Below are positions 53,975-62,587 of a stretch of DNA of 64,000 nt, one piece after another. The stretch is from NCBI RefSeq assembly GCF_001708445.1, contig NZ_CP015637.1, positions 6,139,001 to 6,203,000 on the forward strand. Direction: 5' to 3'. The position numbers and the translations under genes were made by a program. Each line of letters opens with the position of its first letter. Position 1 is the first letter of the stretch. Source of the stretch: Pseudomonas fluorescens. GTDB taxonomy: Bacteria; Pseudomonadota; Gammaproteobacteria; Pseudomonadales; Pseudomonadaceae. The notes below the pieces were generated by a model, which saw only the letters and a program-made list of their open reading frames with translations, searched no databases and was not told the origin of the DNA.

Positions 53975-54215
53975 AGGCGTTGTCTCCCTGAGTGAAAGAC
54001 ATCGACGCTAACAAATCTCTGTGACAGTTACCGCCCGAGCACGACCGCCTCCATCGCGATTGCGCCAATGGCATGTGCCTGAGCGTCAAACGCTTATTCC
54101 AAAAACGACAGACGCCATTCCATATCGGTATTAAATCATTATATTTCAAGCTGTTAGGCTTCCCGGTTCGCAATCGCAGGCTCACGCGATTGGCTGCCTT
54201 CTCAACGGAGCTTCA

Positions 54216-55607
54216 ATGAATCTGCCCCTGATTCTCAACTTACTGGTGTTCGTGGCCTTGCTATTGGGCCTGGCACAAACCCGTCGCACCCACTGGAGCC
54301 TCGCCAAGAAGGTTCTGTTCGCCCTGGTACTGGGCGTGGCGTTCGGTGTGGCCCTGCACGCCATTTATGGCGCCGGCAACCCGGTGCTCAAGGCCTCCAT
54401 CGGCTGGTTCGACCTGGTCGGCAATGGTTATGTGCAGTTGCTGCAGATGATCGTGATCCCGCTGGTGTTCGCCTCGATCCTCAGTGCCGTGGCGCGCCTG
54501 CATAACGCCGCGTCCCTGGGCAAGATCAGCTTCCTGACCATCGGCACGCTGCTGTTCACCACGGCGATTGCAGCCCTGATCGGCATCGGCCTGACCAACC
54601 TGTTCGGCCTCACCGCCGAAGGCCTGGTGGCCGGCACCCAGGAAATGGCGCGCCTGCAAGTCATCCAGAGCGATTACGCGGGCAAGGTCGCCGACCTGAA
54701 TATCCCGCAGTTGCTGCTCTCATTCGTGCCGGCCAACCCGTTCGCCGACCTGGCGCGGGCCAAGCCGACGTCGATCATCAGTGTGGTGATCTTCGCCGCA
54801 TTCCTAGGGGTTGCCGCGCTGCAACTGCTCAAGGATGACGTGGAGAAAGGCCAGAAAGTGCTCAACGCCATCGACACCCTGCAAGCCTGGGTGATGCGCC
54901 TGGTGCGCCTGGTGATGAAGCTGACGCCCTACGGTGTATTGGCGCTGATGACCAAGGTGGTCGCCAGCTCCAACCTGCAAGACATCATCAAGCTCGGCAG
55001 TTTTGTCGTGGTCTCGTACCTGGCCCTGGGGCTGATGTTCGTGGTGCATGGCCTGCTGCTGTCGCTGGCCGGGATCAACCCGCTGCGCTTCTTCCGCAAG
55101 GTGTGGCCGGTGCTGACCTTTGCCTTTACCAGCCGCTCCAGCGCGGCGGCGATCCCGCTGAGCATCGAAGCGCAGACCCGTCGCCTGGGGATCCCGCACT
55201 CCATCGCCGGTTTCGCCGCCTCGTTCGGCGCCACCATCGGCCAGAACGGCTGCGCCGGCCTGTACCCTGCCATGTTGGCGGTGATGGTCGCGCCGACCGT
55301 GGGCATCAACCCGCTGGACCCGCTGTGGATCGCGACCCTGGTGGCCATTGTGACCTTAAGCTCGGCCGGTGTGGCGGGCGTGGGTGGCGGTGCGACATTC
55401 GCCGCACTGATCGTATTGCCAGCCATGGGCTTGCCGGTGTCACTGGTGGCGCTGCTGATTTCCGTGGAGCCGCTGATCGACATGGGCCGCACGGCGTTGA
55501 ACGTGAATGGTTCGATGACAGCGGGGGCGATTACCAGCCAGATCATGCAGCAGACGGATAAAGCGTTGTTGGATGCCGATGAGCATGCCGAATTAGCGCA
55601 GGCCTGA
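54216..55607 (+). CDS. tcyP: L-cystine/sodium symporter, TcyP family
   Basis: 463 residues, the same length as B. subtilis TcyP, and of the DAACS (dicarboxylate/amino acid:cation symporter) fold. Conserved regions: [69 protein letters not shown] and [15 protein letters not shown]. Imports cystine. Divergent from pchP with an AT-rich 241-bp promoter space that could contain a CysB site (not verified). Confidence 0.88.
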   Translation: MNLPLILNLLVFVALLLGLAQTRRTHWSLAKKVLFALVLGVAFGVALHAIYGAGNPVLKASIGWFDLVGNGYVQLLQMIVIPLVFASILSAVARLHNAASLGKISFLTIGTLLFTTAIAALIGIGLTNLFGLTAEGLVAGTQEMARLQVIQSDYAGKVADLNIPQLLLSFVPANPFADLARAKPTSIISVVIFAAFLGVAALQLLKDDVEKGQKVLNAIDTLQAWVMRLVRLVMKLTPYGVLALMTKVVASSNLQDIIKLGSFVVVSYLALGLMFVVHGLLLSLAGINPLRFFRKVWPVLTFAFTSRSSAAAIPLSIEAQTRRLGIPHSIAGFAASFGATIGQNGCAGLYPAMLAVMVAPTVGINPLDPLWIATLVAIVTLSSAGVAGVGGGATFAALIVLPAMGLPVSLVALLISVEPLIDMGRTALNVNGSMTAGAITSQIMQQTDKALLDADEHAELAQA

Positions 55608-55612
55608 TAGGC

Positions 55613-55702
55613 CGCTATCGGGGGCAAGCCCCCTCCCACATTCGACCGCATTCTCATGTTGGAACTCGATCAACTGTGGGAGGGGGCTTGCCCCCGATGC
55701 TT
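55613..55702. repeat. Standard REPIN sharing its spacer with the variant REPIN at 61400
   Basis: Inverted arms ATCGGGGGCAAGCCCCCTCCC and GGGAGGGGGCTTGCCCCCGA. The 35-base loop (ATTCGACCGCATTCTCATG...) is the exact reverse complement of the loop at about 61441-61476. Confidence 0.9.
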
Positions 55703-56215
55703 TTAGACTTTTTCCCAGACTTCGAAGGTGTAAGCCGGCTTATCACCTTCGGCTGGGTTCGGCAGATTGGAAACCAACGTCCACTGGTTCGTATCAAAAT
55801 CCGGAAACCACGCATCCCCATCCGGGCTCAACGCCACCCGCGTCAAATACAGGCGATCCGCCTGCGCCAGCCCCTGCTCATACAGCTGCGCGCCGCCGAT
55901 CAGCATCAGCTCATCCACGCCCTGCTCCAGCGCCCAGGCCTCAGCCCGCGCCACGGCGGCATCGAGTGACGGAAAAACTTCCGCACCTTCAAGCGCCAGA
56001 TCGGTCTGACGACTGACCACAATGTTCAAGCGCCCCGGCAGCGGTCGGCCCAGGGAATCCCAGGTCTTGCGCCCCATGATGATCGGCTTGCCCAGGGTGG
56101 TGGCCTTGAAATATTTGAAATCCCCCGGCAAATGCCAGGGCATGCTGTTGTCGACGCCGATCACACGGTTTTCACCGAGGGCTGCGATCAGGCTTAAAGG
56201 GAGAGTTTTTTTCAT
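55703..56215 (-). CDS. folA: Dihydrofolate reductase
   Basis: 170 residues from MKKTLPLSLIAALGENRVIGVDNSMPWHLPGDFKYFK, including the substrate-site acidic D in PGDFKYFK and the NADPH motif KPIIMGRKTWDSLG. Reduces dihydrofolate to tetrahydrofolate. Start chosen by family; 13 further residues upstream are in frame but atypical. Confidence 0.96.
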   Translation of the reverse strand: MKKTLPLSLIAALGENRVIGVDNSMPWHLPGDFKYFKATTLGKPIIMGRKTWDSLGRPLPGRLNIVVSRQTDLALEGAEVFPSLDAAVARAEAWALEQGVDELMLIGGAQLYEQGLAQADRLYLTRVALSPDGDAWFPDFDTNQWTLVSNLPNPAEGDKPAYTFEVWEKV

Positions 56216-56305
56216 GGCGACGAGAATACCAGAGCAGCACGCCGCGTACCCCAACCAGGTGCACAGCGGTTATGCTCCAGGCTCACGAACACAACAGGAC
56301 GGCGC

Positions 56306-57685
56306 GTGACTGCACTGACCCCCCTGCACACACTCTGGCTGACGGAAACCGTGCGCCTGCGTGAAGAACACGCCGGCCCCTTGGAAGACCTCGAAGCCAA
56401 CCGCCTGGCCCGTACGGCCGGCGGCGATCTGCCGACGCGCATCCAGCAGCGCGCTCTGCACCTGGCCGAGCGCGATGGCCTGACGGCGGCCCTTGCTCGC
56501 TGGCTGCAAGGTGCGCGCCTGGCGCTGCTGCTGCTGGCAATAGTCGCAGTGATCAGCGGTGCCGGCCTGGCCTTTGCCGCGCTGGGTAACGGCTTGATCC
56601 CGGTGAACGTATTCTGGGCCCTGGGCAGCCTGCTCGGCTTAAACCTGATCCTGTTAATCAGCTGGGCTTTGGGCCTGCTGTTTGCCGGCGAACACAGCGC
56701 CAGCCTGGGGCGACTGTGGTTGTGGCTCAGCGAAAAGCTCGCCCGTGACGCCAAGGCCGCACAACTGGCGCCAGCGCTTTTACTGCTGCTGCAACGACAG
56801 AAACTCAATCGCTGGGCGGTCGGTGTGCTGGTCAACAGCCTGTGGGTGTTGGCGCTGCTCAGTGCCCTGGTGATTCTGCTGACGCTGCTCGCTACCCGCC
56901 GCTACGGCTTTGTGTGGGAAACCACCATTCTGGGCGCCGATACCTTTGTCGCCGTCACCCAGGCCCTCGGCACCCTGCCCGCCCTGCTGGGCTTCAATGT
57001 GCCAACCGTCGACATGATCCGCGCCAGCGGCGATTCCGCGCTGAATATCGAAAGCGCCCGCCAAGCCTGGGCCGCCTGGCTGGTGGGCGTGCTGCTGGTC
57101 TATGGCTTGATGCCCCGCTTGATCCTCGCCCTGCTGTGCCTGTGGCGCTGGAAACGCGGGCGCGCCGCCCTGCGCCTGGACCTCAACCTGCCCGGCTACA
57201 GCCAGTTGCGCGAACGCCTGATGCCGAGCAGCGAGCGCCTTGGGGTCAACGATGCCGCGCCCGAACAGCTGCACCACGTCAGCGGCGGCGTCAGTGAATT
57301 GGAAAGCGATGGCGCGCTGCTGGTGGCCATCGAGCTGGACGACCAGCACCCCTGGCCGCCCAAGCTGCCCTCCAGCGTCAAGAACGCCGGCATCCTCGAC
57401 AGCCGCGAATCGCGCAACAAGCTGCTGGAACAACTCGCCCGCTTTCCACCTGCGCGCCTGGCCATCGCCTGCGATCCACGCCGCTCGCCGGACCGCGGCA
57501 GCCTGGCGCTGATCGCCGAGCTGGCACGCAGCGCCAGCGCTACCCGGGTGTGGCTGCTGCAAGCCCCGCCCGGCCAGGCGCTGGATGCCGAGCGCCTGGG
57601 CGACTGGCACGCCGCGCTGCAACAGCTTGAACTACCGTTCGCCGATTGCGCGCCGCTGAACTGGCTGGAGACCGGTCATGACTAA
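56306..57685 (+). CDS. DUF2868 family membrane protein
   Basis: 459 residues with GTG start. Four membrane segments are predicted (about 72-95, 100-125, 172-198, 248-275); the C-terminal third is soluble. The family (DUF2868) is always found beside DUF3482 GTPase-like genes. The two genes overlap by 8 bases here, so the products probably work together at the inner membrane; function unknown. Confidence 0.85.
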   Translation: MTALTPLHTLWLTETVRLREEHAGPLEDLEANRLARTAGGDLPTRIQQRALHLAERDGLTAALARWLQGARLALLLLAIVAVISGAGLAFAALGNGLIPVNVFWALGSLLGLNLILLISWALGLLFAGEHSASLGRLWLWLSEKLARDAKAAQLAPALLLLLQRQKLNRWAVGVLVNSLWVLALLSALVILLTLLATRRYGFVWETTILGADTFVAVTQALGTLPALLGFNVPTVDMIRASGDSALNIESARQAWAAWLVGVLLVYGLMPRLILALLCLWRWKRGRAALRLDLNLPGYSQLRERLMPSSERLGVNDAAPEQLHHVSGGVSELESDGALLVAIELDDQHPWPPKLPSSVKNAGILDSRESRNKLLEQLARFPPARLAIACDPRRSPDRGSLALIAELARSASATRVWLLQAPPGQALDAERLGDWHAALQQLELPFADCAPLNWLETGHD

Positions 57686-59045
57686 ACCGCTGAAACTCGC
57701 CGTGGTCGGCCACACCAACGTCGGCAAGACCTCCCTGCTGCGCACGCTGACCCGTGACGTCGGCTTCGGCGAAGTCTCCCATCGCCCCAGCACCACACGC
57801 CATGTCGAAGGCGCGCGTTTGTCGGTGGATGGCGAAGCCTTGCTGGAGCTTTACGACACCCCCGGCCTGGAAGATGCCATCGCCCTGCTCGACTACCTGG
57901 AGCGCCTGGAACGCCCCGGCGAACGCCTGGACGGCCCGGCACGCCTGGTGCGGTTTCTGGACGGCAGCGAAGCGCGCCAGCGGTTCGAACAGGAAGCCAA
58001 GGTGCTGCGCCAGTTGCTCGCCTCCGACGCCGGCCTGTATGTGATCGACGCCCGCGAGCCGGTGCTGGCCAAGTATCGCGATGAACTGCAAGTGCTGGCC
58101 AGTTGCGGCAAACCGCTGCTGCCCGTACTCAACTTTGTCAGCAGCAACGACCACCGCGAGCCGGACTGGCGCGAAGCCCTGGCCCGCCTCGGCCTGCATG
58201 CGCTGGTGCGCTTTGACAGCGTGGCGCCGCCGGAAGACGGCGAACGGCGCTTGTATGAAAGCCTTGCCCTGCTGCTGGAAAACGCGCGGCCGCAACTGGA
58301 AAGGCTGATTCTCGATCAACACGCCCAACGCCAGGCTCGTCAGCAAAGCGCTGCGCGGTTGATTGCCGAATTGCTGATCGACTGCGCCGCTTGCCGCCGC
58401 AGCGTGGTCACCGAAGACGAACAGCAAGCCATCGGTGACCTGCGCAAAGCGGTGCGCCAGCGCGAACAAAAATGCGTGGAAGCCCTGCTCAAACTATTCG
58501 GCTTCCGCCCCCAGGATGCCGCCGCCAGCGACCTGCCATTGCTCGACGGCCGCTGGGGTGATGACCTGTTCAACCCGGAAACCCTCAAGCAACTCGGCGT
58601 GCGCGTCGGAGGTGGCATCGCCGCAGGCGCTGCCGCGGGTGCCGGTGTGGACCTGCTGGTCGGTGGCCTGACGCTTGGCGCCGCCGCCCTGGCCGGCGCG
58701 ATTGCCGGCGGCGCACTGCAAACCGCGCGCAGCTATGGCAGCCGACTGCTGGGCAAAATCAAAGGCCAGCGTGAGCTGACCGTCGACGATAGCGTGCTGC
58801 GCCTGCTCGCCCTGCGCCAACGCCAGTTGCTCAAGGCCCTTAACCTGCGCGGTCATGCGGCGATGCACAGCATCAAGGTCGACACGCCGCAGGACAAGAC
58901 CTGGCGTGAAGGCAAGCTGCCGGAAGCCTTGCACAAGGCCCGCGCTCACCCGCAATGGTCGTCCCTCAACCCAAACGCCAAATTGAGCCAGGCCGAGCGT
59001 CAGGAGCAGGTCGAAGCCCTGGCCGCCCGACTCGATGAAGCCTGA
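57678..59045 (+). CDS. DUF3482 family GTPase-like protein
   Basis: 455 residues. N-terminal G domain: P-loop VVGHTNVGKTSLLRTL (about 9-24), G3-like YDTPGLEDA, and a C-terminal DUF3482 region with a glycine/alanine-rich stretch (GGGIAAGAAAGAGVDLLVGG..., about 310-355) that could insert in or lie along the membrane. Partner of the DUF2868 protein upstream. Role unknown. Confidence 0.87.
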   Translation: MTKPLKLAVVGHTNVGKTSLLRTLTRDVGFGEVSHRPSTTRHVEGARLSVDGEALLELYDTPGLEDAIALLDYLERLERPGERLDGPARLVRFLDGSEARQRFEQEAKVLRQLLASDAGLYVIDAREPVLAKYRDELQVLASCGKPLLPVLNFVSSNDHREPDWREALARLGLHALVRFDSVAPPEDGERRLYESLALLLENARPQLERLILDQHAQRQARQQSAARLIAELLIDCAACRRSVVTEDEQQAIGDLRKAVRQREQKCVEALLKLFGFRPQDAAASDLPLLDGRWGDDLFNPETLKQLGVRVGGGIAAGAAAGAGVDLLVGGLTLGAAALAGAIAGGALQTARSYGSRLLGKIKGQRELTVDDSVLRLLALRQRQLLKALNLRGHAAMHSIKVDTPQDKTWREGKLPEALHKARAHPQWSSLNPNAKLSQAERQEQVEALAARLDEA

Positions 59046-59050
59046 CCGGC

Positions 59051-59593
59051 TTATTGACGCGCGTACCACTCAAAGCCCAGAAAGGTCGTGCATAACGTGC
59101 GGATCAGCTCTTTATCGGCCTTGTCCGCAATACCGTCGCGGTCGATGTCACTGTTGGTAAACGATTCCAGCACCCCGTCGCCATCGCCGTCATAGGCCGC
59201 CGCCTTGTAGATCAGCGAACCCTTGCACTGCGACGCCGTGCGCTCTTGGAATTCCAGCTTGACCGCGTTGGGCGTGCCGGCCTTGGCGTAATGATCGACG
59301 TACAGCGTCAACGTGCGCTGCCAGTGGCTGCGCCGATTGAACCAGTTCAACTTCAAAAAGCAGTCGGCGAAAGTGTCCACCCGCTGTTTTTCCAGCCGAC
59401 AGGGGCGGGTGACCGGGTTCAGATCGTCCGCCCATTGCAGGTCGACCCGACCGTCCGCGCTCATGTCCACGGCGAAGATCTCGTGGATCAGTTCATCGGG
59501 ACGGCCAGCCTGCTGCTCATAGAAGTGCAGGATGACGGTGTCTGCCCGACCGTTGCCGCTCATGTCCTGGGCCGTCACTTTTAAGTAGCGCAT
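59051..59593 (-). CDS. Hypothetical protein with four EF-hand-like DxDxDG loops
   Basis: 180 residues, no signal peptide. Aspartate-rich loops repeat at DMSGNGRADTV, DMSADGRVDLQ, DGDGDGVLES and DIDRDGIADKAD, resembling calcium-binding EF-hand or dockerin-type loops. The C-terminal region ends CTTFLGFEWYARQ. Family not recognised. Convergent with the DUF3482 gene. Confidence 0.7.
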   Translation of the reverse strand: MRYLKVTAQDMSGNGRADTVILHFYEQQAGRPDELIHEIFAVDMSADGRVDLQWADDLNPVTRPCRLEKQRVDTFADCFLKLNWFNRRSHWQRTLTLYVDHYAKAGTPNAVKLEFQERTASQCKGSLIYKAAAYDGDGDGVLESFTNSDIDRDGIADKADKELIRTLCTTFLGFEWYARQ

Positions 59594-59686
59594 CAGCGTT
59601 GCTCCTTGGATTGAAGAAGCAAGCCACCTTAGTGATCCGACCTCAGGGGCTCTAGGCGGCGCATCTGCATTTGGCGTAAGGCCAAT

Positions 59687-60241
59687 CTACGCAGCCAGTA
59701 GCCGCGCGGCCTTGGCCTTGAGTAGCTGCAGGTCGAGCACCGGCACCTGCGCTTGCTTGGCCTGTTCGTCCCAGTGGCGCAGACGCAGACTGATCGCGTA
59801 GAGCGGGTCTTGCTCGAACGCCCGCGCTTCGTCAGGCGTCATTGCCCCGCCTTGATACGCCAGCGTGCGGCGGCTGGCTTCGCTCAACCGGGCGTAGTAG
59901 TCCGGCTGGCTGAAGGTCAGGTAGCGCTTGGCCTCGACGTGATATTCCACCAGCCGCGCCAGGCGCTCGCTGAAACCGACGCGGCGCAGGTAATCGGCGC
60001 CCAGCCGCTCATGGCTGGCCACGCCATAACCGCCCATGTTCTCGCCGCCCTGGCCGCAGAGATGGCCGATATCGTGGAAGAACGCCGCCAACACCACTTC
60101 ATCATCAAAGCCCTCGGCCATGGCCAACTGAGCGGCTTGGGACATGTGCTCGATCTGCGACACCGGCTCGCCGATGTAATCCGCCGCGCCGTGCTGCTCG
60201 TACAAGCCAAACACCTCGGCGATTGCCTGTTCCGGGTTCAT
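59687..60241 (-). CDS. PhnZ-like HD-domain phosphonate-degrading oxygenase
   Basis: 184 residues matching the phosphonate-degradation HD family. The substrate-gate motif Y22-x-x-E25 (DYIGEP) corresponds to the conserved YxxE of PhnZ; iron ligands lie in FFHDIGHLCGQGGENMGG (H56-D57, H60). PhnZ cleaves the C-P bond of (R)-2-amino-1-hydroxyethylphosphonate with O2 to glycine and phosphate. No phnY hydroxylase is seen in the window. ATG overlaps the stop of the upstream FAD oxidoreductase gene. Confidence 0.84.
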   Translation of the reverse strand: MNPEQAIAEVFGLYEQHGAADYIGEPVSQIEHMSQAAQLAMAEGFDDEVVLAAFFHDIGHLCGQGGENMGGYGVASHERLGADYLRRVGFSERLARLVEYHVEAKRYLTFSQPDYYARLSEASRRTLAYQGGAMTPDEARAFEQDPLYAISLRLRHWDEQAKQAQVPVLDLQLLKAKAARLLAA

Positions 60242-61374
60242 CATGCCGCCCCCCACAACGCACTGATATTTCGCTCGGCCATCGCCGGCCCCACGCTCAT
60301 GCCTACACCGGTGTGCATCAACGCCGCGCTCACCCCTGGAGCAGCACGCAGGAATGAAAACGGTCCCGGCCCGCGCGAGCCATAGACACCCTGCCAGCGC
60401 TCCACCACCTGGATCCTGCACCCCAAGGTGTGCTCGGCCAGCTCAACCAACCAGTTATCCACGTGTTCGGCGTTGAACGGCGACGGATCGCCGCCGTAAT
60501 CATGGGAATCGCCGATGATCAGCTCACCATGGGGCGTCGGGCTGATCAGCAGGTGGATGCCGTGTTCGTGCAGGTACGGTGCCTCCCGCAGGATCTGCGC
60601 CTGTACCGCCGCCGCTTCCGGCAAGTCGGCAAACGCACCGTAGTGCACGCAACTGAGGCCGGTGAGCAAGGCGTGTTGCAGGTTAAGGTTGAGTGCAGGC
60701 CGGGCGCGCAGCATTTGCAGCCGGCAGATCTGCGGGTTGAGTTCGGCGATGGCCTCGGCCAGCAGGGTTTGGTAGTCATGGCCGGAACACACGATGATCT
60801 GCTCGCCACGAAAGCTGCCGGCCGTGCTGTGCAACTGGCCCGGTTCCACATCGCGCACCAGGGTGGAAAAGTGAAACTCCACCTTCAGTTCATGGCGAAG
60901 GTAGTTGATCAGCGCCGGGATCGCTTCGCGCGAATACAGTTGCTGATCGTCCTTGCCATGCAGCGCGGCGCGGTGATGGCGGAACTGGCCGCCGTACAGG
61001 TCCTTCATTGCCGCGCCTTGCAGCAGTTCGACGTGATAGCCGTGCTCCTGCGCGCGGCCGGCACAGAAGGCTTCCAGCAGATGTTCTTCCGCTTCGGTTC
61101 GCGCGAACAGGTAAGAACCATTGCGCTTGAGTTGCAGGCTGGCGAGTTGTGCCCATTGGTCCCAGATCGCGCGGCTCTCCCGAGCCAGGTCGAGCATCGG
61201 CCCCGGTGGTTGGCCCGTGACCAGCGCCTGGCCAAAGTTGCGCACGGAGGCGCCCAGCGGGGTGGCGCTGCGCTCGAACACCCTGACCTTGAGCCCGCGC
61301 CTGGCAGCGGCGTAGGCGTGGGACAGGCCGAGGATGCCGGCGCCGACGATCAGCAGGTCGCTGTGGTGTGTCAT
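60241..61374 (-). CDS. FAD-dependent oxidoreductase of the phosphonate-associated (TIGR03364/HpnW) family
   Basis: 377 residues with FAD motif SDLLIVGAGILGLSHAYAAARRGLKV. The C-terminal region is typical of the DAO superfamily (HTGVGMSVGPAMAER). The family is found next to 2-aminoethylphosphonate genes, and some members oxidise N-alkyl or amino phosphonates to phosphonoacetaldehyde. It probably converts a variant phosphonate to one the pathway can use. Start MTHHSDLLIVGAG; a 22-residue upstream extension encodes REP sequence and was rejected. Confidence 0.85.
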   Translation of the reverse strand: MTHHSDLLIVGAGILGLSHAYAAARRGLKVRVFERSATPLGASVRNFGQALVTGQPPGPMLDLARESRAIWDQWAQLASLQLKRNGSYLFARTEAEEHLLEAFCAGRAQEHGYHVELLQGAAMKDLYGGQFRHHRAALHGKDDQQLYSREAIPALINYLRHELKVEFHFSTLVRDVEPGQLHSTAGSFRGEQIIVCSGHDYQTLLAEAIAELNPQICRLQMLRARPALNLNLQHALLTGLSCVHYGAFADLPEAAAVQAQILREAPYLHEHGIHLLISPTPHGELIIGDSHDYGGDPSPFNAEHVDNWLVELAEHTLGCRIQVVERWQGVYGSRGPGPFSFLRAAPGVSAALMHTGVGMSVGPAMAERNISALWGAA

Positions 61375-61399
61375 TGAGTGATGTCCTGTTTTCAAGACC

Positions 61400-61514
61400 G
61401 CTATCGGGGGCAAGTCGAATCGTCGCACCGCCCCTCCCACAGTTGATCGAGTTCCAACATGAGAATGCGGTCGAATGTGGGAGGGGCGGGGCGACGATTC
61501 GACTTGCCCCCGAT
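61400..61514. repeat. REPIN, extended-arm variant, before the phosphonate transport genes
   Basis: Arms ATCGGGGGCAAGTCGAATCG (61403) and CGATTCGACTTGCCCCCGAT (to 61514) carry the 16-base extension, here in the opposite arm order to the 7556 and 18750 copies. The spacer equals that of the standard REPIN at 55613, reversed. Confidence 0.88.
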
Positions 61515-61539
61515 GAGGCCAGTAGCCCTAACGAAAGCC

Positions 61540-62565
61540 TTACTGACCCGCGACCTTCTCCGACTTGCCGTCATAGCGCTTACGCCACTCGGTCAAGATG
61601 CTGTCGCGATTCTTCGACGCCCAGCCAAAGTCGTTCTTGATCAGGCGCTGCTCGTAGTCGGCCGGCAGTTCGGTTTGCGGCTTGGCGATGCCAGGCTGGG
61701 CGAGGACCGCAAAATTTTCTTTGTACAGGTCCATCGCGGCGGGGCTGGCAGAGAAGTCGGCGAGTTTTTTCGCCGCATCGGCGTGGGCGGAACCCTTGAT
61801 CACGGCGGTGGCTTCGATGTCCCAGCCCAGGCCTTCCTTCGGCAGGATGATGTCCAGCGGTGCGCCCTGGCGCTTGAGCTGCACGGCCGGGTACTCAAAG
61901 GAAATACCAATCGGGAATTCACCGGAAGCCGCCAGCTTGCAGGGCTTGGAGCCGGAGTGAACGTATTGGCCGATGTTCTGGTGCAAGTCGTCCATGTACT
62001 GCCAGCCCTGCTTCTCGCCGAAGGTTTGCAGCCAGGCGCTCACATCCAGGAAGCCGGTGCCGGACGATGCCGGGTTGGGCATGACGATCTTGCCCTTGTA
62101 CTCGGGCTTGGTCAGGTCCTGCCAGCTCACCGGCTTGGTCAGGCCCTGTTTCTCGGCTTCGACAGTGTTGAAGCAAATGGTCGCGGCCCACACATCCATG
62201 CCGACCCAGGCCGGTGGGTTGGCGGCGTCACGGTAGTGCTTGCCGATCTTGTCCAGGTCCTTGGGCGCGTAGTTATCCAGCATGCCCTGCTGATCGAGAA
62301 TCGCCAGGCTCGACGCGGCCAGGCCCCACACTACGTCGGCTTGCGGGCGAGCTTTTTCGGCCAGCAGCTTGGCGGTGATGATGCCGGTGGAGTCGCGCAC
62401 CCATTTGATATCGATATCCGGGTTGGCCTTCTCGAAGGCCTGCTTGTAGGTCTTCAACTGCTCGGCTTCGAGGGCCGTGTACACGGTCAGCTCGGTTTTC
62501 GCGGCAAAGGCATTCAGGCTGAATACGCTGAGTACAGCAGCGGCCAGCGCCAGGGGCTTGAACAT
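61540..62565 (-). CDS. 2-aminoethylphosphonate ABC transporter substrate-binding protein
   Basis: 341 residues with signal peptide about 1-22 (ALAAAVLSVFSLNAFAA), then an iron/sulfate-type binding protein fold: ELTVYTALEAEQLKTYKQAFEK, WVRDSTGIITAKLLAEKARP and SSGTGFLDVSAWLQTFG. This matches the PhnS-like 2-aminoethylphosphonate binding family found with the permease downstream. Captures 2-aminoethylphosphonate in the periplasm. No other start is needed; ATGTTCAAGCCC has a GGAAG RBS. Confidence 0.86.
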   Translation of the reverse strand: MFKPLALAAAVLSVFSLNAFAAKTELTVYTALEAEQLKTYKQAFEKANPDIDIKWVRDSTGIITAKLLAEKARPQADVVWGLAASSLAILDQQGMLDNYAPKDLDKIGKHYRDAANPPAWVGMDVWAATICFNTVEAEKQGLTKPVSWQDLTKPEYKGKIVMPNPASSGTGFLDVSAWLQTFGEKQGWQYMDDLHQNIGQYVHSGSKPCKLAASGEFPIGISFEYPAVQLKRQGAPLDIILPKEGLGWDIEATAVIKGSAHADAAKKLADFSASPAAMDLYKENFAVLAQPGIAKPQTELPADYEQRLIKNDFGWASKNRDSILTEWRKRYDGKSEKVAGQ

Positions 62566-62587
62566 GGTGCACTTCCTTTATCGAGGG

